A stretch of 64,000 bases of DNA from Marinobacter sp. F3R11 (GTDB taxonomy: Bacteria; Pseudomonadota; Gammaproteobacteria; Pseudomonadales; Oleiphilaceae): NCBI RefSeq assembly GCF_003318275.1, contig NZ_QOCH01000013.1:124001-188000 (forward strand), read 5' to 3'. Below, piece after piece: positions 1-8,435 of the stretch (position 1 is its first letter; every line of letters starts with the position of its first letter). Under the pieces are notes generated by a model. It saw only the letters and a list, made by a program, of their open reading frames with translations. It was not told where the DNA came from and did not search any database. Both the position numbers and the translations under genes were made by a program.

Positions 1-3
1 ATT

Positions 4-1452
4 TCATGTCCCGGCAGTGATTGGAAAAACCAACTCGATACACAAGCCACCCAGTTCAGACGGAGTCGCTGTAATGGTTCCTTGATGGGCTTCCACGATA
101 TTCCGGCAGATCGCCAGCCCGAGGCCCACCCCTGCAATACGACGACTGCGGGATACCTCATGACGATAGAGTGGCTCAAACAGCTTTTCGCATTCATCGA
201 CATCCACACCTGGTGGCGTGTCCTGAATTCTGACAACTATCCTGGTTCCCCTTCGGGCCAGCGTAATGTCTATTCGCCCCGGAGAATCTGTGTACGCCAG
301 CGAGTTTTCCAGCAGATTGATGAACAACTGATCCAGGCGCTGACTATCACCACTTATCATTTTATCCGTCTCACCACTGACTTGCAGGTCGATGCCCTTA
401 TCAGTAGCCCGCCCGCGGATTCCATCAACCGCGGCGGTCACGCGCTGCATGAGATCCACCGGAGCAAATGAATAACGCAAGCCACCGATATCGGATACGG
501 AGAGCTCATAAAGATCATCAATCAGACGACGCAGGCGTGAAACTTCCTGATCCAGCGAGAGAATCTGAGCCATATCCAGGGGCCGGATACCATCCTTCAT
601 GGTTTCAATCTCACCTATGAGTACCGTAACCGGTGTGCGCAACTCGTGGGAGATACTGGCAAGCCAGCGTTGGCGGGAGGACCTGCTTTCTTCCAGTTTG
701 TGGGCCAGCCTGTCCAGATCACCCATCAACTGGCCTAACTCATCGGCTCTGTGCTCATTGAGCCGAACGGCATAATCACCACTCGATAACTGAGCAATAG
801 CCGAAATCGCACGACGGATCGGAGCCAGCAGTACCCGGGTCAGCAACAATGAAACCACGAGCGCCAGCATCAGGGAGACAATCCCGATCAGGCCACTGGT
901 TACCCACTGTTGCCGGGAAAATGCGGTTTCCTGCGGTAAGCTGAAGTGACGTCTGGGAGCACTGCGTAACTCACCTACCGGCTCGCCATCAACCAGCACC
1001 GGTACCCTGATGGGCCTGGTCTCGGCTGCAGACGGGAGAGAGCCTGCAATTAACTCTCCCTGAGTGGTATACAAGGCGGTGGGCGGCCCAAGTTCCCGGG
1101 CCCACTCCATGCCTGCGGGATACGAAGGCACTGTACCCGGAACCGACAACATCAAACCCCGTGGCGGTGGTCTGCCCATGCTTACTGCTTCTTCCAGATT
1201 GGCCGGCGCATGTTCCCACAGGATTCCCTCAAACCGTTGCCGGTTCATCCCGGACCAGGAGTTCCCGGCATCCGCATACTCCCGGGACAAGCTGGCCGCG
1301 ACCAGCTTCAGTCGTGATTCCTCCAGAGCATTGACATAATCAAGGAACCCCTGTTCGAAGCTCCAGCGCGCAAGGCCAAGGGTTGATATCAGTATTACCA
1401 GGGTCAGCCCCAGAAACGACAGGATCAGTTTTTTCGAAATAGATAGCTTCAT
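4..1452 (-). CDS. BaeS-like envelope-stress sensor histidine kinase
   Basis: Membrane sensor kinase that would phosphorylate an OmpR-family regulator. With the start at 1452 (MKLSISKK...) it is 482 aa. A membrane segment lies at about 9-28, a periplasmic sensor at 30-185, a second membrane segment at 187-208, and HAMP at 209-260. The H-box SISHELRTP carries the phosphoacceptor His269; the N-box contains Asn379 and Asn383; the ATP-lid glycine motif GVGLGLAI is near 441. DTPPGV and the LFEPLYR segment resemble BaeS, as does the N-terminal sensor. An upstream ATG at 1491 would add 13 residues inside the previous gene, so I prefer 1452, though neither start has a strong Shine-Dalgarno. It is last in the redox operon within the window; its regulator is probably just beyond base 1. 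Confident as a kinase, less so as a BaeS orthologue. Confidence 0.85.
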   Translation of the reverse strand: MKLSISKKLILSFLGLTLVILISTLGLARWSFEQGFLDYVNALEESRLKLVAASLSREYADAGNSWSGMNRQRFEGILWEHAPANLEEAVSMGRPPPRGLMLSVPGTVPSYPAGMEWARELGPPTALYTTQGELIAGSLPSAAETRPIRVPVLVDGEPVGELRSAPRRHFSLPQETAFSRQQWVTSGLIGIVSLMLALVVSLLLTRVLLAPIRRAISAIAQLSSGDYAVRLNEHRADELGQLMGDLDRLAHKLEESRSSRQRWLASISHELRTPVTVLIGEIETMKDGIRPLDMAQILSLDQEVSRLRRLIDDLYELSVSDIGGLRYSFAPVDLMQRVTAAVDGIRGRATDKGIDLQVSGETDKMISGDSQRLDQLFINLLENSLAYTDSPGRIDITLARRGTRIVVRIQDTPPGVDVDECEKLFEPLYRHEVSRSRRIAGVGLGLAICRNIVEAHQGTITATPSELGGLCIELVFPITAGT

Positions 1453-1472
1453 TCCAGCGGTCACAAAGTTAT

Positions 1473-3230
1473 TCAAGCCTGATCCGGCCATCTGTCAAAG
1501 GGCTGTTTTTCAAGCTGCATATTACCGTCTGCATCTTTGTAGATATTAATCCAGGCCTGCCAGTTCTCGTCATCGATTTCAGGATAATCAAGCCGGTAAT
1601 GACTGCAGCGACTCTCTTTGCGCATCAGTGATGCCTTTAATTTCATTTCAGCTGTGACAATCATATTACGGGTTTCATGGGCAAGCCTCAGGTGATGCCG
1701 GTCCTCCGCCAGCAACATGGGTACATGATGCTCTTTCAGTTCCTCCACATACGCCAGAGCACCATTCAGCATTCTTTCCTTTTTGATATACAGAACGAAG
1801 TTGGGGATCATTACCGCTTGCAGAACCTGTGTTACCCATGCGGGGCTGTAGCCTCTCTCCCGCTTCAGCGGAGCGAGAATCTCTTCATTGATTTGTTCCA
1901 GCCTGTTTTCTGGCATGGGGACACGTACAACACCGGCACTAGCCTTGGCTGCCGCCTCACCGGCAATAGCTCCCTGCACCGCTGAACCAGCCAGAGAACT
2001 ACCGATCTGGGTATAGATACCGCCTGACATATAGGAACCCAGCGCATCCCCTGCTGCGTATAGTCCGGGAACCGTACTCAAACCAGTATCATCAATCGGG
2101 ACAATACCTTCCGATTTGTGGATGGCCATACCTGCCGACGAACCCCCGACTGACTCGCCCCCCATTCCAGGAGGTCCACCGGGTTTGTTTTGCCTGAACA
2201 GAGACAGCAAACCCTGGTCCTGCGGTGGCGGTGGTGGCCCGCCAGCCTGACGGAATGCCAGAGGAACATAGGGACCGCCAGGAACTTCAGAAAATGTTTC
2301 GTTTTTGTGGCTGCCAGGCTTTGGAGGCCCCATTTCCACGGGACCACCGAGCCGATATGCACGGTAGTTAAGATCTACACCCAGATGGTGATTAATGCCT
2401 ACTCCGGTGACACTTGGGCGTTCTTCAACCTGACCATGCCAGTTGTCATAACAGGAGCCGGAATTTTTTGCAGACGCCGGATGACCGTCATTCCATTCTT
2501 TGCCTGTTATTTTGGCACCAATATCGTAGGCCATAATGGAACCATCGTGGGTCAGGTCGCACACAGGGAAACCACTTGGCTTGAATCCACCCGACCCGGT
2601 ACAGAGAACGACGGTTCTGGCCGAGAAGTGCAGTATGTCGTTTTCATCCAGGCTGAATCCCGAAGCGCCCACAACGCGACCTTTATCTTTCACAAGGTGC
2701 GTGATCATCACACGCTCAATTACCGGGATACCGCGCTCCTCAATGGGCCGCTTAAAGCTGTTGGCGTATAAGGCTGAGTCAAAGAATCCCCATGACTTCA
2801 GTTCCTGAACACGGTCATAGGAATGTTCTGCAAGCTGCCGGGTGAAAACCGGATTGTTGGTGCCTATGGCAGATTCCGAAACTCCGGCAACAAAATCGTC
2901 GATGCTCATCGAGGCATTCGACTTGTCGTAGCTGAAAATGCCCTTGGCAAATGGCGTCAGACCAGAACTTCCCAACCGGCCCTTCGCGACCATGGTGACT
3001 TTAGCTCCGGCGTCATGCGCTTTAACGGCCGCAAACAGAGCAGCCATACCGCCGCCAATCACAAGCACATCCGTTTCCTGCGTACTCTGCCTGAACTGGC
3101 TGGCGTTTATTTTGGGTCTGTTTACAACAGGTTCGGCACCAAAGGCCATCGAAGCAAAAGCCGCCGCACCAACAACACCGGCAGTAGCCCCCATAAATGT
3201 ACGTCGCGACATTGTTTTATCGGAACACAT
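1473..3230 (-). CDS. Tat-exported FAD-binding protein, fumarate reductase/succinate dehydrogenase flavoprotein superfamily
   Basis: 585-aa flavoprotein, substrate unknown. A twin-arginine signal (SRRTFM, Arg9-Arg10) and a hydrophobic Ala/Gly stretch to about residue 31 predict export to the periplasm. The dinucleotide-binding motif is DVLVIGGGMAA (54-64), and a second FAD-contacting motif, GLYAAGDALG, is at about 389-398. The C-terminal RKESRCSHYRLDYP resembles the Arg-bearing segment of FrdA, SdhA and AprA flavoproteins. Unusual is a Gly/Pro-rich stretch at 331-360 where those enzymes have none. ATG at 3230 is supported by GGAGG 8 bases upstream, overlapping the ferredoxin stop. It follows the ferredoxin by 5 bases, so it probably receives electrons through that protein or the membrane reductase. 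It could act on fumarate-like, urocanate-like or other unsaturated acids; I cannot choose. Confidence 0.85.
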   Translation of the reverse strand: MCSDKTMSRRTFMGATAGVVGAAAFASMAFGAEPVVNRPKINASQFRQSTQETDVLVIGGGMAALFAAVKAHDAGAKVTMVAKGRLGSSGLTPFAKGIFSYDKSNASMSIDDFVAGVSESAIGTNNPVFTRQLAEHSYDRVQELKSWGFFDSALYANSFKRPIEERGIPVIERVMITHLVKDKGRVVGASGFSLDENDILHFSARTVVLCTGSGGFKPSGFPVCDLTHDGSIMAYDIGAKITGKEWNDGHPASAKNSGSCYDNWHGQVEERPSVTGVGINHHLGVDLNYRAYRLGGPVEMGPPKPGSHKNETFSEVPGGPYVPLAFRQAGGPPPPPQDQGLLSLFRQNKPGGPPGMGGESVGGSSAGMAIHKSEGIVPIDDTGLSTVPGLYAAGDALGSYMSGGIYTQIGSSLAGSAVQGAIAGEAAAKASAGVVRVPMPENRLEQINEEILAPLKRERGYSPAWVTQVLQAVMIPNFVLYIKKERMLNGALAYVEELKEHHVPMLLAEDRHHLRLAHETRNMIVTAEMKLKASLMRKESRCSHYRLDYPEIDDENWQAWINIYKDADGNMQLEKQPFDRWPDQA

Positions 3231-3235
3231 AATCG

Positions 3236-3451
3236 CTACCTCCAGGAGACCATAACCGGAATACTTTTTTCCGGTGTGATCGTGATCGCATCAACGGGGC
3301 AATAAAGACGGCACAGATGACAGATCTGGCAGTCCTCAGGGTAAGCAATCACGGCCTTTTTACTTTCTTTGTCAAACTGAATCACATCGGTCGGGCAAGT
3401 GGAGATACAGGTTTTACAACCGATACAACCAGATATCTGATGGATTGGCAT
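3236..3451 (-). CDS. 2[4Fe-4S] ferredoxin
   Basis: 71-aa bacterial-type ferredoxin. Two complete CxxCxxCxxxCP motifs are visible: Cys9, 12, 15, 19 and Cys41, 44, 47, 51, enough for two [4Fe-4S] clusters. There is no signal peptide, so it is cytoplasmic unless it is carried out by the Tat-exported flavoprotein encoded next to it. It sits between the ferric-reductase-like gene (23 bases upstream) and the Tat flavoprotein (5 bases downstream). That order suggests an electron relay between them, reminiscent of the AprB/AprA type of flavoprotein-ferredoxin pair, although here the partner carries an export signal. The function is inferred from context only. Confidence 0.9.
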   Translation of the reverse strand: MPIHQISGCIGCKTCISTCPTDVIQFDKESKKAVIAYPEDCQICHLCRLYCPVDAITITPEKSIPVMVSWR

Positions 3452-3474
3452 AGCCTTACCTCTTCGACTTATGT

Positions 3475-4857
3475 TTAGAAAGAAAGTTGCTCATAGTGAA
3501 TATTCGCCTCCGGAATCCCCAGGGATCTCAGATTTTCTGTCACCGACGAGATCATGCCTGGAGGGCCGCACAGGTAAACTGCCCAGTCTTTGGCAAGCTC
3601 AGGATCTATGGCGTCTGCAACGCAATCCTTCACTATAACGCCCTGGCGAACACCGGGAACCTTTGTCGGGTTCTTGCACACCAGTTGCTGCCGGAAGTCA
3701 GGCATGGTTTTTTGCAGAGATTCAATTTCTCCCTGCAATACCATCTGCTCATAATCCTTATTGCCATAGATCAACCGTATCGGGCGTGGATCTTGATTTG
3801 CCGCCAGCTCCCTCAACAGGCTTAACATCGGGCCAATACCCGCACCGCCAGCAATCAACGTAATGCCCCGGGCTGCTTCACTGTCACGCAAACTCATACT
3901 TCCATAAGGCCCGTCCACATAGACTTTCTGGCCAATGGTTAAGCTGTCGAGCTGCGAGGTGTAATCTCCCAACTCCCGAATTACCAGCGTAATTTCCGGT
4001 AGTTCTTCGCGGCAGGATGCGATAGAAAACGGATGCTCATTCATACTGTGGACGGAGCCGCTGGTATTCATCCAGATAAACTGTCCCGCCTCAAAACTGA
4101 AATCCTGTGATGAGTCATTGCGAAGCTTGACCAGCCAGTCTCTGCTGCTACCTCTGGTGATACTGATCAGGGTAAATGGTGACTTTTTCAGCCTGGTCTT
4201 TTTGACCAACTGGTTATACAGAACAATCCCGACAGACATTGCGCACAAACCCCACCAGAGGATATTGAATTGCTCATCAAACTGCCCGTGACGGCCAACG
4301 CTGGTTATGTGCAAAGTGGCAAGTACACAGATAACAACAAAACCGAGCAAGTGGGTCAGATGCCAGGTTTCATAGCTGATCCTGAGCCTGTCTTTGAAGA
4401 TGGCAGACAGAACCCACAGGATCATCACAACCCAGGCAATCAACCCTGTCAGCAATTGCGGAGACGTGATCGCTTCAGCCAGGCTTGTCATACCATCGTC
4501 AAACGAGACCAGAAAGCGCGGCGCCAATATCAACATCGGATGGAGTAAAAAGACGAAGCCTATCCACTTTCCTGCCCTTTTGTGCTTCGACATGCTCCAG
4601 TCGATATTGGAAAACACAGGAAGGTGTTTGAAGCGCCCTGCCAGCGGGAACTGAGTAAAAAATGCCATCATGGCAACCGTGTTCAGAAACACTAGCGTTG
4701 CCGAATAAAACCCTTTGTAGTCGATATTCAGCGAAAAGGTGGCTAAATAAGGAATCAGCAGTATCGCGAGATAAGCAAGGACCAGATTGCTTTTTCTGAT
4801 CTGGAATAGCCGGCGTACCGGACTGCTCAAGTTTACTGCCAATGAATGTTCACTCAT
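3475..4857 (-). CDS. ferric-reductase-like transmembrane flavocytochrome (NAD(P)H oxidoreductase)
   Basis: 460-aa integral membrane oxidoreductase. The N-terminal half has about six membrane segments, with histidines placed as heme b ligands (His92, His106, His166, His169, His183). The C-terminal half is a ferredoxin-NADP reductase module: the FAD motif HPFSIAS at 275-281, the NAD(P) motif GGAGIGP at 337-343, and YLCGPPGM near 430. This is the architecture of ferric reductase/NADPH oxidase relatives, which move electrons from cytoplasmic NAD(P)H through hemes to the outer face. As first gene of the operon with the ferredoxin and Tat flavoprotein, it may feed electrons to the exported flavoprotein. 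The start at 4857 has only a weak GAGAG. A 104-base leader and the repeated element at 4962-5030 lie upstream. Confidence 0.85.
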   Translation of the reverse strand: MSEHSLAVNLSSPVRRLFQIRKSNLVLAYLAILLIPYLATFSLNIDYKGFYSATLVFLNTVAMMAFFTQFPLAGRFKHLPVFSNIDWSMSKHKRAGKWIGFVFLLHPMLILAPRFLVSFDDGMTSLAEAITSPQLLTGLIAWVVMILWVLSAIFKDRLRISYETWHLTHLLGFVVICVLATLHITSVGRHGQFDEQFNILWWGLCAMSVGIVLYNQLVKKTRLKKSPFTLISITRGSSRDWLVKLRNDSSQDFSFEAGQFIWMNTSGSVHSMNEHPFSIASCREELPEITLVIRELGDYTSQLDSLTIGQKVYVDGPYGSMSLRDSEAARGITLIAGGAGIGPMLSLLRELAANQDPRPIRLIYGNKDYEQMVLQGEIESLQKTMPDFRQQLVCKNPTKVPGVRQGVIVKDCVADAIDPELAKDWAVYLCGPPGMISSVTENLRSLGIPEANIHYEQLSF

Positions 4858-4961
4858 CTCTCACCCAGCCCCGCATTGAAGCAATGTAAAATTCCGTCAG
4901 ATCCAGCAGCCGCTGACAGCGGGAACAGACACTTAACCTGCCCCCACTCCACTAATCACAG

Positions 4962-5030
4962 AGTTTACAGCCAGATTGTGCAGAAAACGTGCAGATGAAA
5001 TGGATATCCCGGGGATTCGGAATCAGAAGT
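4962..5030 (-). repeat. Promoter-proximal repeat, copy A, with 11-bp-spaced direct repeat
   Basis: This 69-bp block aligns without gaps to 13253-13321 at 55 of 69 positions (hand count). On the plus strand it contains GTGCA at 4978 and again at 4989, exactly 11 bp apart, i.e. TGCAC-N6-TGCAC on the gene strand. That spacing is typical of tandem OmpR-family regulator half-sites. It begins 105 bases upstream of the ferric-reductase-like gene. Copy B begins 97 bases upstream of the lipoprotein gene at 13156, in the same orientation. I read it as a shared promoter/operator region; a dispersed repeat element is the alternative. Confidence 0.65.
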
Positions 5031-5075
5031 CACCCTGCTGTTTTCAGGGAATGGCGAATTCCTGTCCGGTCACAC

Positions 5076-6461
5076 TCAACGAACAATGTCTTCGCCTCCC
5101 AGTGACTGATAGAGCCGGGCCTGAACCACAAACTGGTTATAGCGGCTCTCCAGCAGGGATGACTCAATGCCACGACGGGATTCCATAGCATTGAGCCAAT
5201 CAGTGATGTCGCTCTCGCCATGGGTGTACCTGCTCTGGTAAAGACGCTCTATCTCCCGGGCATTACTGAATTGCTCTTTATAGATACCACTCTGATAGTC
5301 ATAGTGTTTTTTGGCGGTCAGCAGGTTATCCACTTCTTCAAAGGCCTGGTAGATGGTATCCCTGTAATCCACCACAGCCATCTGGTAATCGACTTCGGAG
5401 ATCTCCTTGTTCAGCTGCATCTCACGCCACTCCAGAAAAGGCAGGACTATGCCGCTCCCCAGCTTGGCCACCGGATTCTGCAGCAACTCCACCAGGCTGG
5501 AGGATGACGTATTGAGTGCTCCGGTCAGAGTGATGGTTGGCAGGTAACTCGCAGCCACGGCATCTTTTGAGGCAAGTGCGGATTTCAGCTGATACAGGCT
5601 GGCCCTGATATCCGGTCTGCGCAGCAGCAGATCCGCCGGCAGTCCCGCGGCGATGTCCGGTACAGGCTGGTCGGGCAACTGTTCAATGGCTACACCCGTC
5701 TCCTGAAGCGGCTGGTCAAGCAATATGGAAATCGAATTCCGGGCTTCTGACAGTTCCTGCTGCAATTGGCTCAGCTGCAGCTGCAGATCAAACACGGCCT
5801 GCTTCGACTCAACCACCTCCAGCTGCGTGTTGGAGCCATTCTCATGTCGTAACCGGGTCAGCTCCGCAATGCGTTCGCTGTCCTTCAGGTTGTCACTGAC
5901 CAGAGCGATCCTCTGTTCGAGATAGCCAACATTCCAGTAGAGGGTGGCCGTAGTAACCACCAGGTCCTGGGCCAGACTCTCCCTGTCTTCATAGCTGGCT
6001 CTCGCAGCCAGCTCACTGGCGTCCGCCAGGGCATTGATACGATCCCACAGGTCCAGCTCATAACTCAGGGACAGGCTCGCGCCGTAACTGGTATCCGATG
6101 ACCCGGAATCCAGATCCCGCTGGTAGGAAGAGTCCTGTGCAAACCCCAGCCTGGGGAACTTGTTGTTTTCACTGACACCCGCCTCCAGCAAGGCTTTTCT
6201 CAAGGTCAGCGTTGCTTTTTCCAGATCGCTGTTGGATGCCAGCACCCGTTCTATCAGGCTATTGAGTGCCGGGTCCTGAAACCGGGTCCACCACCGCTCA
6301 GGCTGTGCAAGGGCCGCGCTGCCCTGCTCCTGTGCCCCTGCCTGAGACCAGCCCTGGGGGATATCCAGCTGTGGTTGCTGATACTCACTGCGCATGGCGC
6401 TGCAGCCAGCCAGTAACATGACGCACAGGGCCGCAGCTGAAGTCTTTATCATCAGATTCAT
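5076..6461 (-). CDS. TolC/NodT-type outer-membrane efflux lipoprotein
   Basis: 461-aa outer-membrane channel of a tripartite exporter. The N-terminus is a lipoprotein signal with lipobox LLAGC, so Cys20 would be lipidated as in the NodT/OprM branch. The body shows the two repeated helical/strand halves of the TolC family, with the internal motif GLPADLLLRRPDIR characteristic of NodT proteins at about 268-281. It is the third gene of macA-macB-tolC: its start is 9 bases from the macB stop. The context makes it the exit duct for MacAB. MacAB often borrows a distant TolC, so a dedicated lipoprotein channel is worth noting. Family is certain; the cargo is unknown. Confidence 0.9.
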   Translation of the reverse strand: MNLMIKTSAAALCVMLLAGCSAMRSEYQQPQLDIPQGWSQAGAQEQGSAALAQPERWWTRFQDPALNSLIERVLASNSDLEKATLTLRKALLEAGVSENNKFPRLGFAQDSSYQRDLDSGSSDTSYGASLSLSYELDLWDRINALADASELAARASYEDRESLAQDLVVTTATLYWNVGYLEQRIALVSDNLKDSERIAELTRLRHENGSNTQLEVVESKQAVFDLQLQLSQLQQELSEARNSISILLDQPLQETGVAIEQLPDQPVPDIAAGLPADLLLRRPDIRASLYQLKSALASKDAVAASYLPTITLTGALNTSSSSLVELLQNPVAKLGSGIVLPFLEWREMQLNKEISEVDYQMAVVDYRDTIYQAFEEVDNLLTAKKHYDYQSGIYKEQFSNAREIERLYQSRYTHGESDITDWLNAMESRRGIESSLLESRYNQFVVQARLYQSLGGEDIVR

Positions 6462-6470
6462 TGTGTTCTC

Positions 6471-8432
6471 CTAGTCTCTGGAGAGTGCATCAATAGGGTT
6501 AAGCCGCGCGGCGTTACGGGCCGGGAAATAGCCAAAAATAATACCGATCAGGGTCGAGCACACAAACGCAGCAACTATCGACGCCGTCGAATAGATCATC
6601 TGGTAGTCGCTGCCCGTATAGGTGATGACAGCCCCCAAAAGATAGGCAAGCGCAACACCCAGAATGCCGCCACAGAAGCAGACTAATACAGCTTCAATCA
6701 GAAACTGACGCATGATGTCTCCCTGCCGGGCCCCCACAGCCATTCGTATGCCTATCTCGCCCGTCCGCTCCGTAACCGAAACCAGCATGATATTCATCAC
6801 GCCGATGCCTCCCACCAGCAGTGAGATAAAGGCGATAGCGGAGATCAGCAGGGTCATGGTTTCAGAGGTCTGTTCGATGCTCTTGCGTATGGTGTCGGTG
6901 TTGATGGTGAAGAAATCCACAATACCGTGGCGGGTGGTCAACAGGTCAATGATTCCCTGCTCGGCCACTTCTGTGGACACATTGTCACTGACCCGGACGG
7001 TGATATCGCTGACATAGTTCTGCCGGTAGATACGCCCGGACACAGTGGTATAAGGCAGCCAGACATTCAGCTCATCACTACTGTCGGTGACACTGTCTAT
7101 GTCATCGGTGACGCCAATGACCCGCACCGGCAGACGGCCAAGAAAGATCACACTGCCCAGCGCCTCCCCGTCGGGGAACAGCTCTTCTTCGGTGTTCGGG
7201 TCAATGACCGCCACCTGCTCCAGCGCTTCTACGCTCTCTTCATCAAATGACTGCCCCTGTGCCAGGGTATAACCGCGCACCCGGAAGTACTCGGTACCCA
7301 CCCCCTGCACTGAACCGGTTACCGTTTCATTGCCGTAGCGGATCGCCACATTGGCTCTGACCGTGGGTGTCACACTGTCCACATAGGACAGATTTTTCAG
7401 GGCACCGGCATCACCGGCCGTCAGAGTGCGCACACGATCGGAACGACGGTCCCCCCGACCGGTGCCGGGTTTGATCTCAATGGTGTTGGTTCCCATGGAG
7501 GCAATCTGATCCATAATCGACTGCTGCGAGCCCGCACCCAGGGCCACCACAGACACCACGGAGGCAATGCCGATAATAATACCGAGCATGGTCAGAAAGG
7601 TGCGCAGACGGTTATTGGACATGGCGATCACCGCCATTCTGAAGGCTTCAAGATAACGGGACCAGTTCAGAGCAGGCCTTACCTTACGGGTTTTGCCTTC
7701 CATATCCCCCCGTACTGCAATTGGCACGCGGCTCTCTGGTACACCAGGGTTCGGCTGATCACGGATAATCTCGCCGTCTTTGATCTCGATAACACGGTCA
7801 GCAAACTCCGCGATGCCCGGATCGTGGGTAACCAGAATAATGGTGTGACCATCCTGATGCAGTTCCCGCAGCAGTTTCATCATTTCTTCGCCGCTGCGGC
7901 TGTCCAGTGCCCCCGTGGGCTCATCCGCCAGGATTACATCACCACCGTTGATCAGAGCTCTGGCCACACTGACCCGCTGCTGCTGACCACCACTGAGCTG
8001 GTTAGGCTTATGGTCCAGACGATCCTCCAGCCCGAGCCTGGTGAGCAGTTTTTTTGCTTTTTTTTCGCGCTCATGGGGACTGTCATTGGCATACAAAGCA
8101 GGTACTTCAACGTTCCCCAGTGCCGTGAGGTCACTGAGCAGGTGGTAACGCTGAAAAATAAAACCGAAATGTTCACGACGCAGAGCGGCCAACTCATCGT
8201 CATGCATCCTGGACGTATCCTGGCCATTTATGAGGTAACGGCCCCGGGTTGGCTTGTCCAGACAACCCAGGATATTCATCAGTGTGGATTTCCCCGACCC
8301 GGACGCGCCGATAATGGCAACCATCTCGCCACGATGAATTTCCAGATTGATGTTCTTCAGTACCGTCAGTTCCTGTTCTCCGGCACCAAAACTACGGTAT
8401 ACATCCACAACCTTCAGCAGAGCTTCAGACAT
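6471..8432 (-). CDS. macB: MacB-type ABC transporter, ATPase-permease fusion
   Basis: 653-aa inner-membrane mechanotransmission ABC protein that drives export of periplasmic substrates (macrolides, lipopeptides, heme-like compounds in known members). The N-terminal ATPase has Walker A GASGSGKS at 42-49, the LSGGQQQR signature and Walker B VILADEPTGALD. A membrane helix (about 280-305), a large periplasmic domain, and three C-terminal helices with the FtsX/MacB permease fold follow. The family length is about 650 aa. It begins 3 bases after the macA stop and is followed by the outer-membrane lipoprotein gene. No defect is seen in the catalytic motifs. Regulation is probably by the adjacent two-component system through the palindrome at 9733-9746. 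Confidence 0.93.
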   Translation of the reverse strand: MSEALLKVVDVYRSFGAGEQELTVLKNINLEIHRGEMVAIIGASGSGKSTLMNILGCLDKPTRGRYLINGQDTSRMHDDELAALRREHFGFIFQRYHLLSDLTALGNVEVPALYANDSPHEREKKAKKLLTRLGLEDRLDHKPNQLSGGQQQRVSVARALINGGDVILADEPTGALDSRSGEEMMKLLRELHQDGHTIILVTHDPGIAEFADRVIEIKDGEIIRDQPNPGVPESRVPIAVRGDMEGKTRKVRPALNWSRYLEAFRMAVIAMSNNRLRTFLTMLGIIIGIASVVSVVALGAGSQQSIMDQIASMGTNTIEIKPGTGRGDRRSDRVRTLTAGDAGALKNLSYVDSVTPTVRANVAIRYGNETVTGSVQGVGTEYFRVRGYTLAQGQSFDEESVEALEQVAVIDPNTEEELFPDGEALGSVIFLGRLPVRVIGVTDDIDSVTDSSDELNVWLPYTTVSGRIYRQNYVSDITVRVSDNVSTEVAEQGIIDLLTTRHGIVDFFTINTDTIRKSIEQTSETMTLLISAIAFISLLVGGIGVMNIMLVSVTERTGEIGIRMAVGARQGDIMRQFLIEAVLVCFCGGILGVALAYLLGAVITYTGSDYQMIYSTASIVAAFVCSTLIGIIFGYFPARNAARLNPIDALSRD

Positions 8433-8435
8433 ACC

